64,000 nucleotides of DNA from Martinezella rhizogenes (GCA_013322215.1 JAAMEZ010000041.1:154422-218421); one strand, 5' to 3'; counted from the first letter of the stretch, positions 42,560 to 50,449 are shown. Notes: a model not told the origin generated them from the letters alone. A program made the numbers and translations.

Positions 42560-42587
42560 AAAAGAGCCCCGCCTTTCGGCGGAGCTC
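42560..42587 (-). terminator. Intrinsic terminator of DUF736 copy 1
   Basis: On minus, GAGCTCCGCC-GAAA-GGCGGGGCTC is followed by TTTT: a GC-rich stem with a tetraloop and a U-run, 11 bp after the stop at 42598. Confidence 0.8.
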
Positions 42588-42597
42588 GTTGCGGTGA

Positions 42598-42915
42598 TCA
42601 GGCCTCCCGCTTCGGGCGGTTCCAGATGAGGGCGTATTCGCCTTCCTTCTCGCCCGGCCAAAGGGCTGCTGTGATCGGGGCATTGAAGCTGGGGTCGTCG
42701 AGCTTGACGGAGATGAAGGGCTCGCCATCGTTGGAGACCTTGTTCCAACCCGCGCCGACCTCGACGCCGTTGCCGGCGGTGATGCGGAAGTCCGGAGCGT
42801 CGCGCGAGACGCGCTCGATGGGGTTCAGGCGGGCCTTCATGCTGACTGTGAGCGTGCGCACGTTGCCGATGATGGAGTTGTTGCCGTTGGTGTTGAATTC
42901 GCCGATGACTGCCAT
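42598..42915 (-). CDS. DUF736 protein, copy 1
   Basis: This 105-aa protein (MAVIGEFNTNGNNSIIGNVR...WPGEKEGEYALIWNRPKR) is a DUF736 member, a small beta-rich family very common on alphaproteobacterial plasmids and integrative elements. The function is unknown. ATG 42915 is the start; the 227-codon frame upstream is not coding-like. An identical second copy lies at 47326. The leader shares two conserved blocks with that of ardC. Confidence 0.9.
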   Translation of the reverse strand: MAVIGEFNTNGNNSIIGNVRTLTVSMKARLNPIERVSRDAPDFRITAGNGVEVGAGWNKVSNDGEPFISVKLDDPSFNAPITAALWPGEKEGEYALIWNRPKREA

Positions 42916-42942
42916 TGTCGTGCTCCTTTTCCGGTTTGCTCG

Positions 42943-43032
42943 GGCCGCGCCCATCGCGTCCTCGATGACGGTGTTAAGACCGACGGCGATCGACGTCGCA
43001 CCGCTGGCGGCCGGAACGAAGTGGAGGACGGC
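42943..43032 (-). promoter_or_regulatory. Shared leader element upstream of DUF736 copy 1
   Basis: GGCCGCGCCCATCGCG (42943-42958) and GGCCGGAACG..GTGGAGGACGGC (43009-43032) recur in the same order and nearly the same spacing upstream of ardC (50202-50217 and 50273-50297) and of DUF736 copy 2. They lie 28-117 bp before the start codon. Confidence 0.6.
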
Positions 43033-43061
43033 CGGGAGCGGCTTTCTTGGCCCGCGAGGAA

Positions 43062-43077
43062 TGCAAACCTGTTTGCA
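43062..43077. repeat. Palindrome TGCAAACCTGTTTGCA
   Basis: A 16-bp perfect dyad (7+2+7) about 150 bp upstream of DUF736; the identical site occurs at 47790-47805 in the second copy. It is a plausible regulator-binding site. Confidence 0.5.
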
Positions 43078-43382
43078 GGGGAAGAAAGTCGCGTATGGCC
43101 GTTGCGGCCAAGGCGATCGAGACGAAGGCGTCCTTCGGTCACACCAGATCCATCGAGGTCTGCGTGGGTGTGGCCAGCCAGAACCGGATTGCGCACGACA
43201 TGCCGAGAAACCAATCGTTGAACTCACTACCAGCACGCCGCTGGCACAATCGTTTTCGGCACCCTGCTCACACCACGTCACGGCTGCGGACCTGCCGTTC
43301 CTTCGACGCCATCGCCGATGGGTGCGTCTGAACTACCTGTCGTTCGACAGTCGAGCGATGCCGAGACGGCTCTGACTCGACG

Positions 43383-43867
43383 TCATGAACATCGCATTGC
43401 TCCACGCGTCGAATAGATAAGGAGGTGTCGAACCGGCTGTCGCTGTACGAACTCGGCCTGCACATGCTTCAGCACATGGCGTTGACCCGCAAAAGGCACC
43501 ATCCCCAAGGCCGTTTCGAACGGCACCCATCGAAATTCGCTATGTTCGTGATTGATGACAACAGTTGCCCCAGCATCCACGAAACCAACGAAGACCGGCA
43601 GCATGCTGATTGCGTCGCGATCCGCCTCATAGAACTGCTCACATATGTCTGCCGAATAGAGCTGACCACAAGTCAGGCCGGTTTCTTCACGAACTTCGCG
43701 CAGCGCTGCTTCCCATGCTTTCTCCCCCTCTTCAATTCCACCGGCAATCTGGCACCACTCGCCGATCAGCGTGCGATTCCGGCGTAAAAGCAGTACCTCG
43801 GGTCCAGCGGCGACGCTGCGAAGAAGTACGACGGATACGGCAAAAATCGGATCGGAATTTCAGCCAT
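43383..43867 (-). pseudogene. Nudix hydrolase broken by a 5-bp tandem duplication
   Basis: ATG 43867, with AAGGGA upstream, opens MAEIPI. The body then continues in another frame as PIFAVSVVLLRSVAAGPEVL, with a perfect Nudix box GGIEEGEKAWEAALREVREE-TGL, ending at 43383. The frames are joined if one of two adjacent ATCGG units (43846-43855) is removed, restoring MAEIPIFAVSVVLL. So a recent 5-bp duplication inactivated an otherwise complete ~160-aa mutator-type Nudix gene. It is the first gene inside the block bounded by the DUF736 copies. Confidence 0.75.
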
Positions 43868-43998
43868 CTGCTGCGCTTCCCTTCACTCACATAGTTTCCG
43901 GCAGACCTAAGCGACATCAATCCATCAGGGGTAAACATTCGCATTTCGATGGTCTATAGCAGTTTGCAACTTCCAGTCATTTGTCTCCCGGAATAACA

Positions 43999-44850
43999 AT
44001 GATCCTTTTTCATCATACTTCTGTTTCCCTTGCCGAGGGAATTTTGGCATCTCAGCTCAACCAGGGTCACGTCACCAGGCGGTCCGAAGAGCCATTGCGC
44101 GACGTCGTATGGCTGACGACCGATGAAAGGCACGAGGGGCACGGACTGACGACGGGAGAACAACTCGATCCAGTGCACCGTTCTTATGTTGAAAAAGTCG
44201 AGCAAACGAAGCTTCGCCAGGGGCGTGTGTGGACGGCCGATAAGACGCGCATCAGAATTAAGGTCAAAATTCCGACGCGGGACCGCAAGCTTTTCAACTA
44301 TTCTGCCTGGTCCCGGAAAAACGACGGTCCGAGGTTCGCGAAGTTCATGGGCCTTTCCTGCGTCGAGTCCGTGGCGGGTCTGAACGCTTCGGAGCTGGAA
44401 AGAGTGATGTTGATGACAGCGACGAAAGAAGAGACCTGGTATCTCTCGTTCCGGCCCATCGATCCTAAGGAATTTGAAGAAGTATTATACCGGACGGAGG
44501 ACGGCTACATCCCGTATGACTTCGAACTTCACGGCCGCCACGAGCTTGAGAACGTGGGAATTTATTCGGCAGGGAAAGCGGCCTTGGAGGAATTGCGCGA
44601 GGTTGTCGCGTCGCGACACGGGTATGACCGTGCAAGTGCTGTCGTAACCTGTGCTGATCTCGCGATGCCGGCAAACGTTGTCGTTCGTGGCGGAGGAATC
44701 AACGTGGCTTTCAACCTCGACACCCTCCGGCGACTTGAAGGTAGCGCCGGCCCGTACGAGGAGGAGATTGTAGCCTGGATTGAACGGCATCGTTTGGATC
44801 TCAACGAGGCCTGGCAGAAAAGCCGGACGCAGCTCATCAGCTACTCGTAA
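43999..44850 (+). CDS. Unrecognised 283-aa protein in the DUF736-bounded island
   Basis: The N-terminus MILFHHTSVSLAEGILASQL and later DVVWLTTDERHEGHGL recall, weakly, ADP-ribosyltransferase or RNA 2'-phosphotransferase folds, where an early His and a WLT-like strand frame the nucleotide site; I cannot confirm this. The middle holds RIRIKVKIPTRDRKLFNYSAW and WYLSFRPIDPKEFEEV; the C-terminus (YEEEIVAWIERHRLDLNEAW) is an amphipathic helix. ATG 43999 is chosen; a TTG at 43981 is possible. The HEPN gene follows on the same strand after 62 bp, so the two may be cotranscribed. Confidence 0.6.
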   Translation: MILFHHTSVSLAEGILASQLNQGHVTRRSEEPLRDVVWLTTDERHEGHGLTTGEQLDPVHRSYVEKVEQTKLRQGRVWTADKTRIRIKVKIPTRDRKLFNYSAWSRKNDGPRFAKFMGLSCVESVAGLNASELERVMLMTATKEETWYLSFRPIDPKEFEEVLYRTEDGYIPYDFELHGRHELENVGIYSAGKAALEELREVVASRHGYDRASAVVTCADLAMPANVVVRGGGINVAFNLDTLRRLEGSAGPYEEEIVAWIERHRLDLNEAWQKSRTQLISYS

Positions 44851-44912
44851 AATTCGGCGATTTTTGCCGCTTCGATTAACCTTCTCTGTCCAAACTCCAT
44901 CATGGTGAGCAG

Positions 44913-46319
44913 TTGCGCCATCCCTCAATCGCCACGGTCGTCACTCCGCAGTCAAAGTCGGTCAACCAGTCCGACGCCTTCCTTGCCAGCAAACACAATC
45001 AGCTCAATCTGTTCAACTCGATCGATCATCTGGTTACGGATGAGAAGAAACTCAGCGACAGTGAACGGGGCGCAATCGAACACCATATCGTAAATATTCG
45101 CGCGGCTATCGCCCGATCGCTGTGGTCAAAGGAAATTTATGTCGGTACGTCTCTCTTGGATGAGCATGTTCTCGCATGCGCTAAGCAAGGTGGGGGTGGC
45201 GTTCCCGGAAAAATGCTGAGTGATCTCGCTTCGGCCGGAGTCGAGCGTCCCGGGTTCGTCCTTTATCCGCTAACCAGCTTCGGCATGAAGATGGAGATGC
45301 TGCCCTGGAGGAATTCGGGACTGAAAAGCCACATCCTGTTTCGTGCGGCCGGGTTTGCCGTCAGCGCCCAGACCAATTCAGTCGCGCGGGCACATGACCG
45401 CCTGATCGAAATGGCACGCGGGTTGGGCATACGGCAACGTATAGAGCGAGGCGACATCGAACATTTCTCGCATGCTGCGCAATGGCTTAAAACTAACCCG
45501 TTGCTGCTCGTCAAGCTGACATCGCACACGGGAGACATGTATGAAAACCAGTTTGTCTACACTCTCAAGATCCGGTCGGCTGCGTCCGCGCTACTGATGC
45601 TTCACGCGCTGTCGGTCGAGCGGGACGGCTCGATCGACAAATTCAGCTCGTCCGCTCACGTCAACAACTGGGAAACACTCGACATCCGCCACTATCTGAT
45701 CGGGGAAGGTCGACGCTCTGGAAAGATTGCCACCCGGCGCGTCCCCATGAACGTGTCGGCGCTGGATCTCGCGAGACTGTCGGATGTCGCCGCCGTAGTC
45801 TCGACAGAGGCGATGGAGACGAACACGATGAAGCGTTTCGAAAGACAAATCGTGGCTGCGCTCAAGACTGTCGAGCAGGGATATTTCCGGCACGTCCATC
45901 TCACGGCCGGCTCAAAGATGGAGGCGAGGTTCTACAAGCGCATCGTCACCGCGCTCGACTGGTTCCGACAGTCATTCGGTTCACATGCCAACGAGTCGGA
46001 GGCGATTGTCGCTCTTGCGGTGGCGTTCGAAACGTTGCTCACCGACCACTATCAGCCAGGCGTGGCGGAACGCATCAAGCGCCGGGCTGGAATTTGCATG
46101 AAAGGCGTTCCCCGCGTTTCCTCCTATCAGCAAAGTATCATTGAACTCTACCACGCCCGCGGCAGCATCGTTCACACGGGGGAACTTGGCCAAGCCGCGA
46201 ACGTAGAACGTGCTCAGGCAGCGTTTGCGCGATGCTTCTGCAGTCTCGTCTCTCGCCTCCCAAGCGGTCGGCTACCGAACAGCGATCCTGTTCGCAACCT
46301 GCTCGGCGACACCGGATGA
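44913..46319 (+). CDS. Apea-like HEPN-domain protein
   Basis: This ~468-aa protein has a long helical N-terminal part without recognised motifs and a C-terminal HEPN domain of the Apea-like type (about residues 335-450: FYKRIVTALDWFRQSF, ESEAIVALAVAFETLLTDHY, then IIELYHARGSIVHTGE). The R-x4-H motif (RGSIVH) is the HEPN ribonuclease signature, seen in many phage-defence and toxin-antitoxin nucleases. The TTG at 44913 is the first in-frame start; no ATG lies near, so the true start is uncertain. A role as an effector RNase is inference. Confidence 0.75.
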   Translation: MRHPSIATVVTPQSKSVNQSDAFLASKHNQLNLFNSIDHLVTDEKKLSDSERGAIEHHIVNIRAAIARSLWSKEIYVGTSLLDEHVLACAKQGGGGVPGKMLSDLASAGVERPGFVLYPLTSFGMKMEMLPWRNSGLKSHILFRAAGFAVSAQTNSVARAHDRLIEMARGLGIRQRIERGDIEHFSHAAQWLKTNPLLLVKLTSHTGDMYENQFVYTLKIRSAASALLMLHALSVERDGSIDKFSSSAHVNNWETLDIRHYLIGEGRRSGKIATRRVPMNVSALDLARLSDVAAVVSTEAMETNTMKRFERQIVAALKTVEQGYFRHVHLTAGSKMEARFYKRIVTALDWFRQSFGSHANESEAIVALAVAFETLLTDHYQPGVAERIKRRAGICMKGVPRVSSYQQSIIELYHARGSIVHTGELGQAANVERAQAAFARCFCSLVSRLPSGRLPNSDPVRNLLGDTG

Positions 46320-46399
46320 ATCGAGAGTACGCATTAGGAGGACTGGTCTTTTCGTGCTCTATGATGCTTGCTATATTAAGGTGAAAAATTGGAGCAGAC

Positions 46400-46642
46400 A
46401 TGGCAAAAGTCGTCGTCAAAAAGCTTAATGGCCCTAAGTCCGGAGTGCGTGGCAAAGCGGTTACGGAGAAACGGGTTCGGGATTCGAGCAGCGGGCAGTT
46501 CGTCACTGTGCGGACGATCGACGCAAAAAGCCAAACTTTCGGGCAAGATCTTACCTATGTCTTCAGCAGGAATGTCGCCAAGGCCCGCCGTGATAATAAG
46601 GCCGTGACTGGCGTTGTCGATCGTGCGCCTGAAAAAGCTTGA
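46400..46642 (+). CDS. Small basic partner of the zeta-type toxin (putative antitoxin)
   Basis: This 80-aa protein (MAKVVVKKLNGPKSGVRGKA ... FGQDLTYVFSRNVAKARRDN) starts at ATG 46400 with GGAG seven bases before it, and its end overlaps the zeta-toxin start by about 20-29 bp. Size, order and overlap are those of a toxin-antitoxin operon, but it does not resemble the classical epsilon antitoxin. It may be an antitoxin of another type or a DNA-binding autoregulator. Confidence 0.65.
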   Translation: MAKVVVKKLNGPKSGVRGKAVTEKRVRDSSSGQFVTVRTIDAKSQTFGQDLTYVFSRNVAKARRDNKAVTGVVDRAPEKA

Positions 46643-47234
46643 GCAGCCCGTCTTTCTGATTGTTGCTGGCCCGAACGGATCCGGTAAGAGCAGCGTCTAC
46701 GCAAATGCGGATCTCGAGTTGGAAGGGCGCTCCGTATGGATCGTCAACCCCGATCTTCTCGCCGGCCGGATCAGTGAGGTAGAAAACAAACCACTTCCGG
46801 AAGCCAACTTGGTTGCTGTTCAGCGCATTGAGGCCTGGATTCAGTCATCGATATCCGTTCATAAGACGATCGGGGTAGAGACCGTTTTATCGACGGATAA
46901 GTACCGCCGTCTGGTTGAGGCGGCTGAAGCCGTGGGATTTGCCATCTGGCTTTTCTACACCGTTTTGGACAGCCCGGAGCGGTCGATCGAACGTATCAAA
47001 CTTCGCGTTGCGAAGGGTGGACACGACGTTCCGGCTGATAAAGTGCGTGCCCGTTACGCAAGATCGCTCGATCAACTTCCGTGGTTTCTCGAACGAGCTG
47101 ACAGAGCCTGGATTTGGGACAATAGCGGTGCGACGCCCAAGCTGATCGGCGAAAAACAGGATGGTGTGATCGGCCTTGATGAGAATGCTCTCGCCGTCGT
47201 CGCTTCAGCTGTGAAATCCATCGCGACCGAGTGA
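46614..47234 (+). CDS. Zeta-toxin family kinase
   Basis: This ~206-aa P-loop protein has Walker A LIVAGPNGSGKSSVYANAD near residue 17, then IVNPDLLAGR, VETVLSTDKYRRLVEAAEA, and SIERIKLRVAKGGHDVPADK with the RxxxGGHxVP segment of zeta/PezT-like proteins. Family members phosphorylate UDP-N-acetylglucosamine or other sugar nucleotides and poison growth. Starts TTG 46614 or GTG 46623 both overlap the upstream 80-aa gene; neither has a clear ribosome-binding site, consistent with translational coupling. Confidence 0.85.
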   Translation: MSIVRLKKLEQPVFLIVAGPNGSGKSSVYANADLELEGRSVWIVNPDLLAGRISEVENKPLPEANLVAVQRIEAWIQSSISVHKTIGVETVLSTDKYRRLVEAAEAVGFAIWLFYTVLDSPERSIERIKLRVAKGGHDVPADKVRARYARSLDQLPWFLERADRAWIWDNSGATPKLIGEKQDGVIGLDENALAVVASAVKSIATE

Positions 47235-47285
47235 TGAAATGGGCTCGATGCCCACCTCCGGCTTCACCATGTGAGAAAAAGACGA

Positions 47286-47313
47286 AAAAGAGCCCCGCCT
47301 TGTCGAGCGGAGC
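47286..47313 (-). terminator. Terminator of DUF736 copy 2
   Basis: On minus, GAGCTCCGC...GGCGGGGCTC followed by TTTTT. The outer stem matches the copy-1 terminator but the loop region has diverged (TCGACAA instead of CGAAA), so this is where the two copies stop being identical. Confidence 0.7.
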
Positions 47314-48068
47314 TCCTCTGGGTGCTCAGGCCTCCCGCTTCGGGCGGTTCCAGATGAGGGCGTATTCGCCTTCCTTCTCGCCCGGCCAAAGGGCTGCTGT
47401 GATCGGGGCATTGAAGCTGGGGTCGTCGAGCTTGACGGAGATGAAGGGCTCGCCATCGTTGGAGACCTTGTTCCAACCCGCGCCGACCTCGACGCCGTTG
47501 CCGGCGGTGATGCGGAAGTCCGGAGCGTCGCGCGAGACGCGCTCGATGGGGTTCAGGCGGGCCTTCATGCTGACTGTGAGCGTGCGCACGTTGCCGATGA
47601 TGGAGTTGTTGCCGTTGGTGTTGAATTCGCCGATGACTGCCATTGTCGTGCTCCTTTTCCGGTTTGCTCGGGCCGCGCCCATCGCGTCCTCGATGACGGT
47701 GTTAAGACCGACGGCGATCGACGTCGCACCGCTGGCGGCCGGAACGAAGTGGAGGACGGCCGGGAGCGGCTTTCTTGGCCCGCGAGGAATGCAAACCTGT
47801 TTGCAGGGGAAGAAAGTCGCGTATGGCCGTTGCGGCCAAGGCGATCGAGACGAAGGCGTCCTTCGGTCACACCAGATCCATCGAGGTCTGCGTGGGTGTG
47901 GCCAGCCAGAACCGGATTGCGCACGACATGCCGAGAAACCAATCGTTGAACTCACTACCAGCACGCCGCTGGCACAATCGTTTTCGGGACCATGCTCACA
48001 CCACGTCACGGCTGCGGACCTGCCGTTCCCTTCGACGCCATCGCCGATGGGTGCGTCTGCATTACCGA
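47287..48068. repeat. Direct duplication, right copy (DUF736 locus)
   Basis: Same orientation as 42561-43339, offset by 4726-4728 bp. Together the copies bracket the Nudix/HEPN/zeta block, giving homology for excision or amplification by recombination. Confidence 0.9.
47326..47643 (-). CDS. DUF736 protein, copy 2
   Basis: The predicted 105-aa protein is identical to copy 1 at 42598. Its stop lies 91 bp from the zeta-toxin stop, with which it is convergent. The upstream leader, including the shared blocks (47671-47686 and 47737-47760) and the 16-bp palindrome (47790-47805), is also duplicated. Two identical copies suggest very recent duplication or ongoing gene conversion. Confidence 0.9.
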   Translation of the reverse strand: MAVIGEFNTNGNNSIIGNVRTLTVSMKARLNPIERVSRDAPDFRITAGNGVEVGAGWNKVSNDGEPFISVKLDDPSFNAPITAALWPGEKEGEYALIWNRPKREA

Positions 48069-48314
48069 CCGTTCGACATCAGAGCCATCTTCGACTGGAT
48101 GGTGTCTCCTCCCAACCGGCAAGGGCCTCCGCTATGCTGCGATCCCCCTTGCCCTCAGCGCCCCACACCGCAACGGCTGGTCGGCATGGAACGTGTCCCC
48201 CACTTCAGAAACTGACTGGGCCGGCGTCTTTCACGGCAGAGTTCCACCATATGGCGGTGCCTCTTCCGCTCCAAATGGAGCGGTCAGCCGTTACCGCAGC
48301 GCCGGAAGGCTGCC
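47644..48314. other. Leader of DUF736 copy 2 and unassigned DNA
   Basis: The left part is the duplicated leader. From about 48069 to 48314 the sequence is unique, but no supported gene is seen; plus-strand frames here have unlikely compositions. Confidence 0.5.
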
Positions 48315-49253
48315 CTAGACGCCACACATGCCTTCGCATTCGATGGGCCAGAGATCGAGTTGGCCATGATCGGCGGCCGTCGACAGGTCGGCTTCGTCAA
48401 GAGGAACACATGAGCGATGAAGATAAACTTCGCCACGGATGCGTCGAATGCCGGTCCGCAGCGCTCGATCGACTTTCACCGCGTCTGCCCAGGCTTCCGG
48501 ATCATGATCACGCATGTGGCGCCAGCGTCCGTTATCGTGAAACGGGCATCCGATGCAGGCCGATTTCGGGGGCGTCGGATAATCATGACGGCGCAACCAG
48601 GCCAGGCAATCGCGCCTGCTCATGCGTTGTTCGATCAACGGCCAACGATTGATCTGCCAGTCCTCGAACGAGGGTTTGATCCGGCTGGCCTCGTCTGTCG
48701 AAATGCCAATCCACTGCTCCGCGACGGGATGATCAGGTGATCGCTTGCGCGTGAGGCCCAACAATTCCCGGACCTTCCTCCGGATCGGCACGATCTTGTA
48801 ATCCGCAGTGCAGGCCCTGCGCATCATGCCGATCGATACGGTCTCGCGCGATGTCGCGCGGGAACCGATCTGGACGAGTTCGCCGTCGTCGTCCTCATCG
48901 AGAACCGGTCGTGCGCTCCCGGCTGGCGTCACGGTTTTTGCAAAAGCCGGAATCGAAGCCCACCGTTTGCCGGCAGCGGCGTCCATGAGATTGTCGCGAA
49001 TATTGCCGGCCGAGACGACATGGATCGGGAACGGAACGACATTCGGCGACATCAACCATTCAAGATGATCGTAGACGGCTTTTGGCTCCCAACCAGTATC
49101 GGCGAAGATCGCGCAATCGGGCATCGGCCCGATCTCACCATGCGCTGCCATCAACGCCATGGTGGTGGACTGGACGCCGGCGCCGAGCGAAAGCGCCCGC
49201 AGCCGGATCGGGGAGGACGCGCCATCCCCGGTAAAGTTCGACACCTGGAGCAT
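48315..49253 (-). CDS. PP-loop ATPase, PAPS-reductase-like protein
   Basis: This 312-aa protein has the PP-loop LSLGAGVQSTTMALMAA (residues 17-33) and the AIFADTGWEP segment of the phosphoadenylyl-sulfate reductase/DndC-like superfamily. Four Cys clusters (RACTADYK, SACIGCPF, HRSCVPL, ECEGMCGV) could bind an Fe-S cluster. Such proteins recur on rhizobial plasmids and phages; the substrate is unknown, with nucleic-acid sulfur modification or nucleotide activation possible. AAAGGAGG precedes ATG 49253, which overlaps the ardC stop (TGATG). Confidence 0.8.
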   Translation of the reverse strand: MLQVSNFTGDGASSPIRLRALSLGAGVQSTTMALMAAHGEIGPMPDCAIFADTGWEPKAVYDHLEWLMSPNVVPFPIHVVSAGNIRDNLMDAAAGKRWASIPAFAKTVTPAGSARPVLDEDDDGELVQIGSRATSRETVSIGMMRRACTADYKIVPIRRKVRELLGLTRKRSPDHPVAEQWIGISTDEASRIKPSFEDWQINRWPLIEQRMSRRDCLAWLRRHDYPTPPKSACIGCPFHDNGRWRHMRDHDPEAWADAVKVDRALRTGIRRIRGEVYLHRSCVPLDEADLSTAADHGQLDLWPIECEGMCGV

Positions 49254-50185
49254 CAGGCCGCCTCCTTTCCGGAAGCTGCCTGCGGCTGAAGGTCGTGCAG
49301 ATAGGCGACAGCGCGCTGCGCATGCGCCGCCGCATTGAAGATCGCCCGCTTGTCGGATCCGAGGATTTCGGCCCAACTCTGGATATAGGCGGCATGATCC
49401 GGCCGAGGCTCCAACTCTGGCACGATACCCAGATCGGCGCAGATCATCGCTGCCCCAAGCTCCACCAGCATCTCTTCGAACGCCCTCTCACGGCGATCCT
49501 TGTGGTAGCGGCTCAGGTCCCTGTTCAGTCGGGCGGGACCGCCCGCCCAATGCAAGGTTTCGTGCGCTCTCGTCGCAACGAAAGAGGCCATGTCCCGGAA
49601 CTGTTCGGGCCGCGGCAGCTGGATGTGGTCGGAGGCAGGAGAATAATAGGCCTTGTCGCCGCCGTAACGGACGACAGCGCCCGTGTTATCGAAGAAGCGA
49701 TCGGCATGCTCGATACGCTCGAGCGGTTTCGCGATCGGTTCGGGGCGACTGTAATAATGATCTGCAAGGCCATCGATTTGATCGCAATTGAAAACTGTAT
49801 AGGCCTTCAGGAAGGGAATATTGCGCTCGACCTCTCCGCCGCCCGCGTCCGTCTCGGTTTTGGTGAAGCGGCTGGCATAGACGACGGTCGCGCCGCTCTC
49901 GCCCTTGCGCACGTGAGCGCCGAGTTCGTTTGCCTGGCGCAGCGTCATCCATGTTGACGACATGAAACCACTGGCGACGCTCTCCGACCACAGAAGCAGA
50001 ACATTGAGGCCGGTGTAAGCTTGTCCGTTGTGACGAAGCGGCCGGCTCACCCGGCCCGATAGATTGGCCGCACTCCACGGCTGCACCCATGGGCGCACGC
50101 CCTTTTCCAGATCGGCGACGATCCTGTCGGTGATGCGTGCATAGATATCGGTCCGCGTGTTTGCTGTTTTCCTGCTCATTTCCAA
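49253..50185 (-). CDS. ArdC-like antirestriction protein
   Basis: This ~310-aa protein has an N-terminal ssDNA-binding DUF1738/ArdC_N domain (DIYARITDRIVADLEKGVRP, then ARFTKTE-like segment) and a C-terminal zincin-like metallopeptidase domain with HETLH (HExxH) near residue 209 and EEMLVELGAAMICADLGI. ArdC of plasmid pSa binds single-stranded DNA and protects incoming DNA from host restriction. ATG 50185 or 50179 may be the start. It is in a two-gene unit with the PP-loop gene and shares its leader blocks with DUF736. Confidence 0.88.
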   Translation of the reverse strand: MEMSRKTANTRTDIYARITDRIVADLEKGVRPWVQPWSAANLSGRVSRPLRHNGQAYTGLNVLLLWSESVASGFMSSTWMTLRQANELGAHVRKGESGATVVYASRFTKTETDAGGGEVERNIPFLKAYTVFNCDQIDGLADHYYSRPEPIAKPLERIEHADRFFDNTGAVVRYGGDKAYYSPASDHIQLPRPEQFRDMASFVATRAHETLHWAGGPARLNRDLSRYHKDRRERAFEEMLVELGAAMICADLGIVPELEPRPDHAAYIQSWAEILGSDKRAIFNAAAHAQRAVAYLHDLQPQAASGKEAA

Positions 50186-50201
50186 ACCTCCGTTTCAGGA
50201 G

Positions 50202-50297
50202 GCCGCGCCCATCGCGGCCCCGTCGCGGAGGGCCGAAAGCAGGAGCGATCAGGGGGAAGGCGCACCGGAACGGCCGGAACGCCAGTGGAGGACGGCG
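50202..50297 (-). promoter_or_regulatory. Shared leader element upstream of ardC
   Basis: GGCCGCGCCCATCGCG (50202-50217) and GGCCGGAACGCCAGTGGAGG (50273-50292, continuing ACGGC) match the DUF736 leader in order and spacing. The sequence between differs. The block lies 17-112 bp upstream of the ardC start. Confidence 0.6.
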
Positions 50298-50417
50298 CAG
50301 CCGTTGCGGCTTGCCGCCGGATCCTGCAGGACCGACGAACGGGACGGGGCAGCGATGTCGCCCCGCGTCTCTTCGTCTTTCCTCTGTTTCCCCATTGAGC
50401 TTTACTCCAACGGCGAC

Positions 50418-50449
50418 ACAAAAAATGGCCGCCTCGGAGTGAGACGGCC
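50418..50449 (-). terminator. Intrinsic terminator of the 199-aa ORF
   Basis: On minus, GGCCGTCTC-ACTCC-GAGGCGGCC is followed by ATTTTTTG: a stem of nine pairs (one G-U) and a U-run. A second perfect hairpin, GGCGGAGC-TGGAT-GCTCCGCC (50463-50483), sits between it and the stop codon. Confidence 0.8.

Larger units (their letters stand above)
42561..43339. repeat. Direct duplication, left copy (DUF736 locus)
   Basis: Near-identical to 47287-48068. From the DUF736 stop to about 43255 the copies appear the same base for base. Small differences occur only near the ends: a diverged terminator loop on one side, and CGGCACCC versus CGGGACCA and a 1-base indel on the other. After GGTGCGTCTG they diverge. 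Confidence 0.9.

Noticed and set aside
42916..43281. N-terminal extension of DUF736 giving a 227-codon frame
   Set aside because: DUF736 proteins start at MAVIGEF; the extension covers the conserved leader blocks and palindrome, which look regulatory.
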